Shown here: piece after piece, positions 54,580-64,000 of the stretch
Position numbering within the stretch: position 1 is the first letter of the stretch
Layout of the letters: each line of letters starts with the position of its first letter
From: JAWLBY01 sp041687455
GTDB taxonomy: Bacteria; Pseudomonadota; Gammaproteobacteria; Xanthomonadales; Xanthomonadaceae
Length of the DNA: 64,000 nt
Reading direction: 5' to 3'
Assembly (NCBI GenBank): GCA_041687455.1
Contig: JAWLBY010000018.1
Coordinates: 1 to 64,000 of the forward strand
The notes under the pieces: generated by a model
What the model saw: only the letters and a program-made list of their open reading frames with translations
What the model was told of the DNA's origin: nothing
Databases searched by the model: none
Position numbers and translations under genes: made by a program

Positions 54580-57228
54580 TCAGGTGCCGCCATTGCCGAG
54601 GTGCTCGTCGCCGTCAGCCGCAGCAGTGCCGGCCGGCTCGGCCAGCAACCGCTGCAGTTCCTCGAACTCGATCGGCTTGATGCAGTGATGATCGAAACCG
54701 GCCTCGGCAGAGCGGCGGCGGTCCGCGTCCTGGCCCCAGCCGGTCAGTGCGATCAGCCGGACCCGCTCGCCGCCCGGCAGCGAGCGGATGCGCCGGGCGG
54801 CCTGGTAGCCGTCCAGTTGCGGCATGCCGATATCGAGCAACGCGACGTCCGGCCGCAGCCGCGCGACCGTCTCGACCGCAGCGGCGCCGTCGTGCGCGAC
54901 GGCGACCCGGTGGCCGCCCAGTTCCAGCATGATCGCGAGGCTGGCCGCAGCATCACGGTTGTCGTCGGCAATCACGATCGACAGCGGCGCACTCGCGGCG
55001 GGCGGCTCGTCCTTGCGCGGTCCCTGATCGGTCTGTCCGGTGTCGACCCGTGCCAGCGGCAGACGCACGACGAAGCGACTGCCGCGCCCGGGGCCGTCGC
55101 TGAACGCGTCGATCCGCCCGCCATGCATTTCGGTCAACTGCCGCGCCAGCGTCAGGCCGATGCCGAGGCCGCCCGGCATGCCTTCGCACGGCGCTTCGCC
55201 CTGGGTGAACATCGTGAAGATACGGTCGAGCTGTCGTGCCGGGATGCCGATGCCGTCGTCGGTCACGCTGATCACGGCCTGGTCGCCATCGCGCTGCAGG
55301 CGAAGGCCGACATGACCGCCGCGCGGCGTGTACTTGATGGCATTGCCGAGCAGGTTGCCGATCACCTGTGCGAGGCGGGTCAGGTCGCCGTCGACCCGCA
55401 CCGGCTCCGCTGGCCGTTGCAGTTCGAACCGGTGTCCGGCCCGCTCGAGCTGCGGTCGGTTGGCCTCGACCGCGAGGTCGACCGCTTCCGCAAGGTCGAC
55501 GACGTTCCTCTTCAGGACGATGCCGCCACGACTGGTCCGCGACAGGTCGATCAGGTCGTCGACCAGTCGGCTCATGTGCCGCGCCTGCCGTTCGATGATG
55601 TCGCGCGCATTCTGCAGATCGCTGCTCGGAGCCTGTTGCAGGTGCATCGACTGGACCGCGCTCAGGATCGGCGCCAGCGGATTGCGCAACTCGTGCGCCA
55701 GCGTCGCGATGAACTCGTCCTTGCGTCGATCGGCCTCGGCCCGTTGCTGTTCGGCCAGCTTGCGCTCGGTGATGTCGACGCACGATCCGAGGTAGCCGGA
55801 GAAGCTGCCGCCGGGGCCGTCGAAGGTCGGCACGCCGCGATCGAACAGCCAGCGGTACTCGCCATCGTGCCGGCGCAGCCGCAGTTCGAGATCGAACGGT
55901 TCGTGCCGCGCGGTGTGCTCGCCGCAGGTCGCCAGCGTGCGCACGCGATCTTCCGGATGCACGTCGTCGATCCAGCCGGCGCCGAGCTCCTGCGGCATCG
56001 CACGACCGGTGAATTCGAGCCAGGCGCGGTTGAACCACGTTGCCGCGTTGTGCCGATCGGCGCGCCAGATCAGCATCGGCACGCTGTCGGCAAGGTTGCG
56101 GAAGCGCGCCTCGCTGTCGCGAAGGGCCTGCTCGGCGGCCTTCCGCTCGCTGATGTCGCGAACGATCGTCGATGCACCGGTGATCCGCCCCGACGCATCG
56201 CGGATCGGCGACACGGTCAGCGACACCGGTACCCGGCGCCCGTCGCGCGTCAGGCGCTCCGTTTCGCGGTGGCTCAGGCGTTCGCCGCGTGACAGCCGGG
56301 CGATGATGTCGTTTTCCTCGGCGTGCAGTTTCGGTGGAATGATGGTCAGGATCGGCTGGCCGACGATCTCCTCGGCGCGCCAGCCGAACAACTGTTCGGC
56401 ACCGGCGTTCCACGACACGATGCGTCCGTCCAGCGTCTTCGACAGGATCGCGTCGTCTGATGACTCGACGATTGCCGCCAGGTGGGCGCGGGCGTGTTCG
56501 GCACGCCTGCGTTCGCCGATGTCCTCGATCAGCGCGAAGAATCCGGCGACCTGCTCGTCGACCCGGTGCGGCACGCAGGTCACGCCGACATGCCGTGGTC
56601 CGCTCGGGAAGGTCACGTCGGACTCGAACCGCACCGTCTCGCCCTGCAAGGCGCGCTCGACGTACGGCAGCGCGGTGTCGTAGGCCGCTTGCCCGATCAC
56701 GTCGCGCATGTGCTGACCGCGCAGTTCGTCGCGCCGGCGACCGAACCAGACCTCGTAGGTGCGATTGTTGAACCGGTAGCGGCGGTCGCTGCCGACATAC
56801 GAGATCAGCAGCGGCAATGCGTCGATGACGCTTTGCAGTTGCTGTTCGCTGTATCGCCCCTCGCGCTCCGCGCGCGCGGCCCTGGCGCCGCGCCGCCGTA
56901 CGGCCGCGCCGAACAGGACGATCAGGCCGCAGGCGAACAGATAGGACGCCTGCGCGACCAGCGCCGATCGCGTTCCGGACGACAGTGTCCCGATGTCGAG
57001 GAACAGCCACTGCGCGCCGATCGCGGTCAGCAGGGTGGTCAGGATCGCCGGGCCGGTGCCGGCCAGCCAGACGCTCAGCGCGACCGCGGCGAACATCGTG
57101 ATGAATGGAATCTGCGGTCCCAGCCACGGCACCAGCGCGCCGCGCAGAACGACGGCGAGCAGCGCTATCGCGATCGCGGCGCCGTAGCGGAGCACGGTGG
57201 ACTGCAGCGGCTGGTCGTACGATCGCAT
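54580..57228 (-). CDS. hybrid sensor histidine kinase with membrane domain, three PAS domains and receiver
   Basis: The 882-residue protein has N-terminal membrane helices of the DUF4118/KdpD type (residues 1-110), three PAS domains (about 125-245, 250-370 and 380-500), a HisKA domain with LAHELRNPL (His512), an ATPase domain with GNAIKYTPRGG and GLGIGLTLARQL, and a C-terminal receiver with ALLDIGMPQLDG (Asp799). The signal and partner are unknown; no response regulator gene is adjacent. The receiver suggests a phosphorelay. Confidence 0.95.
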   Translation of the reverse strand: MRSYDQPLQSTVLRYGAAIAIALLAVVLRGALVPWLGPQIPFITMFAAVALSVWLAGTGPAILTTLLTAIGAQWLFLDIGTLSSGTRSALVAQASYLFACGLIVLFGAAVRRRGARAARAEREGRYSEQQLQSVIDALPLLISYVGSDRRYRFNNRTYEVWFGRRRDELRGQHMRDVIGQAAYDTALPYVERALQGETVRFESDVTFPSGPRHVGVTCVPHRVDEQVAGFFALIEDIGERRRAEHARAHLAAIVESSDDAILSKTLDGRIVSWNAGAEQLFGWRAEEIVGQPILTIIPPKLHAEENDIIARLSRGERLSHRETERLTRDGRRVPVSLTVSPIRDASGRITGASTIVRDISERKAAEQALRDSEARFRNLADSVPMLIWRADRHNAATWFNRAWLEFTGRAMPQELGAGWIDDVHPEDRVRTLATCGEHTARHEPFDLELRLRRHDGEYRWLFDRGVPTFDGPGGSFSGYLGSCVDITERKLAEQQRAEADRRKDEFIATLAHELRNPLAPILSAVQSMHLQQAPSSDLQNARDIIERQARHMSRLVDDLIDLSRTSRGGIVLKRNVVDLAEAVDLAVEANRPQLERAGHRFELQRPAEPVRVDGDLTRLAQVIGNLLGNAIKYTPRGGHVGLRLQRDGDQAVISVTDDGIGIPARQLDRIFTMFTQGEAPCEGMPGGLGIGLTLARQLTEMHGGRIDAFSDGPGRGSRFVVRLPLARVDTGQTDQGPRKDEPPAASAPLSIVIADDNRDAAASLAIMLELGGHRVAVAHDGAAAVETVARLRPDVALLDIGMPQLDGYQAARRIRSLPGGERVRLIALTGWGQDADRRRSAEAGFDHHCIKPIEFEELQRLLAEPAGTAAADGDEHLGNGGT

Positions 57229-57418
57229 GCGTCGGAGTGGCAGTCGTCAGGATCGTCCCGGACTATAGGCGCAGTGCGGCGACTGCTGCCACGGGGCGGG
57301 CGCCTTCGTTCGGTCTGCATGCAGCCGGTGGCCAGTAGCGACCCCTGACCATCGGCACAGGCGGTCCGGCGCCTGCCGCGATCCAATCCCAGGCCCCGTC
57401 CGTTGCAGGGAACAACCG

Positions 57419-60247
<2,829 letters not shown>

Positions 60248-60555
60248 CAGCGCACAACCGATGACGGCTGCCCGGTCCCGGGCAGCCGTGTTGCGACTTC
60301 GCTGTCGTGCGCTGGTGCAGCAGCGGTTCGCTGCCGGCACCGCTGCGCGGCAGCCGGACTGCGGACGGAGCTGCAACCTCGGCGGTGCCGGACGACGCTG
60401 CATCGCACGGTCGCGGCAGCGGTGGCCTGCGGTGCCGCGCGACTTCGAGCGGTGCAGCCGTCGCCGCCCGGGCCGGTCGGTCCTCGCGCAGGCGGATCCA
60501 CGCGGGACGAACTTCCGCGCGGCGGCGACCGCGCGATGGCTGACCGCGATGCTGC
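60248..60555. other. 308-bp region between M16 and the 7TM protein
   Basis: No gene is supported; short frames on both strands are Arg-rich shadows. The only clear element is the hairpin at 60264-60289. Confidence 0.6.
60264..60289. terminator. strong hairpin after the M16 gene
   Basis: ACGGCTGCCCGG and CCGGGCAGCCGT form a perfect 12-bp stem with a 2-nt loop (4 nt if the inner pairs are open), 16 bp after the stop codon. The following T-tract is weak, so it may be an attenuating or bidirectional terminator. Confidence 0.65.
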
Positions 60556-62751
60556 TCAGCCGACGGTCGGCGTGCCGCTGCGGCGCGCGGTTTCGGCGGC
60601 GCGTCCGGCGCGCTCGATCAGCGAGCGCGCGGTGGCTTCGCCGCGGCGCAGTTCGCCGATGCCGACGTGCGGGCGAACGTCAGGCGGCAGGCCGAGCTGA
60701 CCCATCGCGGTGATGACGCGATTTGCCAGCGCCAGACACACGCTGGCGTCCTTGCCGGGCAGGATCATCAGGAACGTCGTCGCTTCGAGGCGGCCGATCG
60801 ATTCGCCGAATTCGAGCTGGTCGCGCAACGCAGTGCCGATCTTCCGCAACGCATCGAGCGCCGCATCGCGGCGCGTCTCGTGCCACTTCGCCATTCCGTC
60901 GATCTCGATGCGCAGGATCGCAAGCGGACGCGCGCGCACCTGCGACTGCGCGATCTGCTCCTGCAATTGCTGCTCGATCAACTGGCCGCGATAGGTGCCG
61001 GTCTCGACGTCCAGGTCGGCGGCCGGCACAGCGCCGGCGGCGCTCGCGCTCCGCTCGCTGCCGCGGGTCGCGAGCGCCGCAAGCTCGCTGCACAGCGCGA
61101 GTTCATCGTCGCCATAGCGAATGCCGGACGGCCGCTCGATCAGCAGCAGGCCCCAGCCCGGGCGGTCGATCGGCAGCGGCACCGCAGCGAGCTGCACCAT
61201 CGGCAGCTTGCCGCCGGGGCCGTCGAAGTCGATCGCGATCTGCTGCCCGCCGCGCGCCCGGCTCATGCCGCGCAGCATGCTGCTGCTGCGCTCGAGCAGC
61301 GCACGATAGCGCTCCTCTGCGTCCGCCGGCTCGACCAGCAGCAGGTCAATGCCGCGGTAGTTCATCGCGACGATCGCCGACGACTGTTGCGGCAGCAGCG
61401 GCTTCAGGCCGGACAGCAACTTGCGGAATGCGATCCACTCGGCGTCGGCGGTATCGCTGCGGGCGAGTGCCTGCAGACTCGCCTGCAGTGTGCCGCGCGC
61501 GGCGGCGAGCCGGTCGGGAGCGGCGGCCGTCGCGGCTGTCGCCGGGCGTGCACCGGAGGGCTTCGACTGCAGCCACGCGCGCAACCACGGCAACACCAGC
61601 ATGCTGGCGGTCAGCAGCACCAGCGCGGCCAGTGGCCCGAACATGGTCAGTTCGTTGGCATCGAGCCATTGCAGTTCGACCGACGCGCGCAGCCACAATG
61701 CGAACACCAGCACGGTCCAGCCGATGATCGGCCCCCAGCGGTAGCGCCGCGGGTCGGCCAGCAGCATCGCGAGGCAGGCGATCGCGAGCGATGCCCAGAC
61801 CAGCCAGACCAGCAGTTGCATGGTGGGCGCAAGCTCGGTGCGCAGCAGCAGCATCGCCAGCGCCAGCCACGGCAGCGCCAGTCCGGTCGCGCGGATCTTC
61901 GGCATCAGTGCCGGCAGCCCGAACGGCGCCCCGCTGAAGCGCGCGGTAGCCAGCAGCAACGGCCCGCAGGGCAGCAACAGCAGCATCCACAGGCCCATCG
62001 TGCCGCGCTCGGCGAAGCCGCCGCCGAACGGCAGCGTGTACAGCAGGCCGGTGCCGCCGAGACCGGCCGGAATCAACAGCAGGCTGGCGAACGCGACACT
62101 GCCGGCACCGGACTGTGGCTGCAATGCGAAACGCAGCAGCGCGAGCAAGGCCACCACCGACAGCCCGATCAGGCTGTAGTGGATCCAGCGGGTCGCCCGC
62201 GCATCGGCGGCATCGGCCGCGGCGGTCGTCATCAGTTGCGGCAGCAGCGCGGTGCGGACGTCGCCCTGCAGACGCAGGTACCACTCGGCAGGCCCGGCAT
62301 CGCCGCCCGGCAACCGCAGTCGCAGGCTGGCGCGATCGTAGACCTCGACCGACGGCGCGGCGAAGAAGCCGGTCTGCGCGACCGCCGCGCCGGGTTGCTC
62401 GGGCAGATACAGGCGCATCGACTCGATCGGCGTGCGCTGCGCCCGCAGTACCCACTCTCCGTCCGCGCGCTGCGGCAACTGCGCGCGCAGCCGGACCCAG
62501 ATCGACTGTCCCGGCACGAGCTGCACCGCGACGCCGGGCGTGATGACCGGTTGGAAGCGGGCTTGCGCCGCACCACCCAGCACCTCTTCGAACGGGGTGT
62601 CGTCCGCCGTCGTCAGCACGGCCAGGAACGGCGTTTCGACCGGCGCCCGCGCTGTCGACGGGGCGGCCGGCGGCGCAGCGAGCAGTGGCAGGGAAACGAC
62701 GGACAGCATCCAAAGCAGCAAGCGAGTCGGTGACATCGTTCGCTCCATCAT
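60556..62751 (-). CDS. 7TM membrane protein with degenerate GGDEF domain
   Basis: The 731-residue protein has a signal peptide, a periplasmic 7TMR-DISMED2-like domain (about residues 40-180), seven hydrophobic helices (185-395), a GAF-like segment and a C-terminal GGDEF-type domain. The GGDEF signature is replaced by RLEATTFL, so it should not make cyclic-di-GMP; it may bind a nucleotide or signal by contact. Starts at 62751 (MMERTM) or 62736 (MSPTRLL). Confidence 0.88.
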   Translation of the reverse strand: MMERTMSPTRLLLWMLSVVSLPLLAAPPAAPSTARAPVETPFLAVLTTADDTPFEEVLGGAAQARFQPVITPGVAVQLVPGQSIWVRLRAQLPQRADGEWVLRAQRTPIESMRLYLPEQPGAAVAQTGFFAAPSVEVYDRASLRLRLPGGDAGPAEWYLRLQGDVRTALLPQLMTTAAADAADARATRWIHYSLIGLSVVALLALLRFALQPQSGAGSVAFASLLLIPAGLGGTGLLYTLPFGGGFAERGTMGLWMLLLLPCGPLLLATARFSGAPFGLPALMPKIRATGLALPWLALAMLLLRTELAPTMQLLVWLVWASLAIACLAMLLADPRRYRWGPIIGWTVLVFALWLRASVELQWLDANELTMFGPLAALVLLTASMLVLPWLRAWLQSKPSGARPATAATAAAPDRLAAARGTLQASLQALARSDTADAEWIAFRKLLSGLKPLLPQQSSAIVAMNYRGIDLLLVEPADAEERYRALLERSSSMLRGMSRARGGQQIAIDFDGPGGKLPMVQLAAVPLPIDRPGWGLLLIERPSGIRYGDDELALCSELAALATRGSERSASAAGAVPAADLDVETGTYRGQLIEQQLQEQIAQSQVRARPLAILRIEIDGMAKWHETRRDAALDALRKIGTALRDQLEFGESIGRLEATTFLMILPGKDASVCLALANRVITAMGQLGLPPDVRPHVGIGELRRGEATARSLIERAGRAAETARRSGTPTVG

Positions 62752-63116
62752 TGCCGGATCGGGTGACCGGGGCGGCAGACGCCGCGTCCCGCCTGACGCA
62801 TCAGCGCGTCTGTTCGGTTACGCGGCACTGCGCAGCGAGCGGGCCGGCACGCCGCCGACCACTGCACAGGTCCGTTCGGTGAAGAAGTGCGTCGCGCGAT
62901 CGGGTGTTCCGCCTGCATCGTGCATTGCCGAGCCTCCATGTCGTCGCGGGCGAATCATGACAGTGCGCGGCCGAGGCCGCCAGCAGGGCGCGGACGACCA
63001 CCATCGAGCCGGTGACGAACCGCGCCAGGCTTCGATCGGCGTCTTCTCGCTGCGCGGGCGTTCGGGCAGCATGTCCGGCGATGCAATCCGCATCGGACAT
63101 CGAGCGCAGGCACCCG
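62752..63116. other. 365-bp region between the 7TM protein and the cupin gene
   Basis: I see no supported gene. Short frames are rich in Arg, Ala and Cys without conserved features. It has one isolated heptamer ATGACAG (62957-62963) without a partner at 11 bp. The divergent promoters of both neighbours must lie here, but no clear hexamers stand out. Confidence 0.5.
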
Positions 63117-63494
63117 ATGGGCACCGTAAACCCGAATGCAGCGCCGATCGCGGTCGACCGCGATAGCGTCGAGCACTACCGCTGGGGCGGCGATTGCGAC
63201 GGCTGGCGGCTGCTGCAGCAGGACGGGCTTGGCGTGACCGAGGAGCGGGTGCCGCCGGGGCGGGCCGAGGTGCCGCACCATCATGTGCACGCGCGGCAGT
63301 TCTTCTTCGTGCTGTCCGGCACCGCGACGCTCGAGTTCGCCGACACGGCGGTGCAGTTCCAGGCCGGGCAGGGCGTGCACGTGCCGCCCGGCGTGGTGCA
63401 CCGGTTCGTCAACCGTTCCGACGACGTCGTCGTGTTCCTGGTGATCTCGTCGCCGTCGACCGTCGGCGACCGCGTGCTGGCCGCCGGCGACTGA
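63117..63494 (+). CDS. small cupin-domain protein
   Basis: The 125-residue protein is a single cupin barrel. Metal-binding residues are in VPHHHVHARQFFFVLSGTATLEF and the later VPPGVVHRFVN. Members bind Fe or other metals and include dioxygenases and isomerases; the reaction is unknown. An upstream ATG at 63081 is a possible alternative start. Confidence 0.88.
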   Translation: MGTVNPNAAPIAVDRDSVEHYRWGGDCDGWRLLQQDGLGVTEERVPPGRAEVPHHHVHARQFFFVLSGTATLEFADTAVQFQAGQGVHVPPGVVHRFVNRSDDVVVFLVISSPSTVGDRVLAAGD

Positions 63495-63509
63495 TCGGCA
63501 GTGGCCGGC

Positions 63510-64000
63510 TCAGCCGTTCGGGTCGACCGGATGCGCGAGACACGGATGATGCGGCGGCTTCTGCAGGCGCACGATCACGCCTTCGTTCGGACGCAGCTCG
63601 AGCTGCCGGCTGGCCGGCCGGGCGGCCGGATCATGCGTGGATATCAGGATTTCGGTCGGTACGCAGTTCAGGTCGAGGATGAATTCGTGGGCGCCGTTGC
63701 TGAAGTTCAGCATCACGATCAGCGCCTGGTCGCCGTGCTGGCGGATGTAGCCGAGCAGCGGCGGACGCACCGGCAACGGTTCATAGTCGCCGATCGCGAG
63801 CGCCGGTTCCTGGCGCCGCAATCCGATCAGCCGGCGGTACAGGTTCGGCAACGAGCGCGGGTCGCTGCGTTCGCTGGCGACGTTGCATTCGCGGTAGTCC
63901 GGCGACAGCGGCAGCCACGGCCGCGCACGCGAGAAGCCTGCGTTGTCGCTTGCATCCCACTGCATCGGCGAGCGCGCCATGTCGCGGCCGAGACCGCGAC
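63510..64000 (-). CDS. GH13 alpha-glucosidase, C-terminal part (cut by window edge)
   Basis: The frame runs off the right edge and reads GLGRDMARSPMQWDASDNAGFS, the conserved GH13 alpha-glucosidase/oligo-1,6-glucosidase segment, followed by NLYRRLIGLRRQEPALAIGDY and the C-terminal beta-domain. It hydrolyses terminal alpha-glucosides. Only about 163 residues lie within the window; the catalytic residues are outside it. Confidence 0.92.
   Translation of the reverse strand, partial: RGLGRDMARSPMQWDASDNAGFSRARPWLPLSPDYRECNVASERSDPRSLPNLYRRLIGLRRQEPALAIGDYEPLPVRPPLLGYIRQHGDQALIVMLNFSNGAHEFILDLNCVPTEILISTHDPAARPASRQLELRPNEGVIVRLQKPPHHPCLAHPVDPNG

Noticed and set aside
62957..62963. Isolated ATGACAG heptamer upstream of the 7TM gene
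   Set aside because: No second heptamer at 11-bp distance on either side, so it is not a Pho box by the criteria used for the others.
62801..63124. Minus-strand 107-residue frame before the cupin
   Set aside because: No conserved feature and overlaps the likely promoter region; not supported as a gene.

Overview
The window is GC-rich chromosomal DNA with strong third-position GC bias. It suggests a gammaproteobacterium of the Xanthomonadales/Lysobacterales type. The basis is gene content: RapA, the DUF3450-ExbB-ExbB-ExbD-TonB cassette, large TonB-dependent receptors, a bifunctional OlsF and scattered GCTGAAGC-type REP-like hairpins. No rRNA, tRNA, CRISPR array, transposase or phage gene is visible.

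Phosphate block (about 2.0-24.1 kb). This is the most striking part. It carries two PhoU paralogues, pstSCAB with phoU, an OprP/OprO-type phosphate porin, a complete TonB-energised uptake cassette (DUF3450, two ExbB-like channels, ExbD, TonB, TPR protein, TonB-dependent receptor), a secreted right-handed-parallel-repeat-like protein, a basic protein of unknown function, and OlsF, which makes phosphorus-free ornithine lipids. Six promoter regions in this block carry PhoB-box-like heptamers (CTGTCAY) at exact 11-bp periodicity: pstS, the porin, the DUF3450-TonB operon, the repeat protein, the basic protein and olsF. At several of them a TAG-type -10 hexamer lies 10 bp further on. I infer one contiguous phosphate-starvation island: sense and import phosphate, energise the outer membrane for an unknown (probably phosphorus-containing) ligand, and replace phospholipids. 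A small housekeeping patch (conserved hypothetical, alkyltransferase-like protein, rhomboid protease) sits inside it, and asnB lies to its left.

Middle (24-37 kb): RapA helicase, an M13 metallopeptidase that has lost a predicted zinc ligand, a histone-deacetylase-like hydrolase, a two-subunit M16 peptidase pair, a beta-CASP metallo-hydrolase, an M50-like membrane protease, a diheme cytochrome c and a DUF502 membrane protein.

Right (37-64 kb): a beta-propeller protein whose end overlaps an MFS gene; a MarR-ArsN-ArsO-MFS operon that looks like an arsenical/antibiotic resistance unit with cysteine-rich proteins; a P-loop kinase; a DUF4442 thioesterase-like protein; an ABC exporter pair; an ECF42-type sigma factor beside its YCII/VOC/DUF1428 operon with a matching promoter; a copper module (copA-cueR and a CopZ-like chaperone, each with a CueR-type promoter with a 19-bp spacer); a PLP decarboxylase; a rhodanese divergent from a LysR regulator; a large hybrid histidine kinase; a full-length M16 peptidase; a 7TM protein with a degenerate GGDEF domain; a cupin; and the C-terminal end of a GH13 alpha-glucosidase cut by the window edge.
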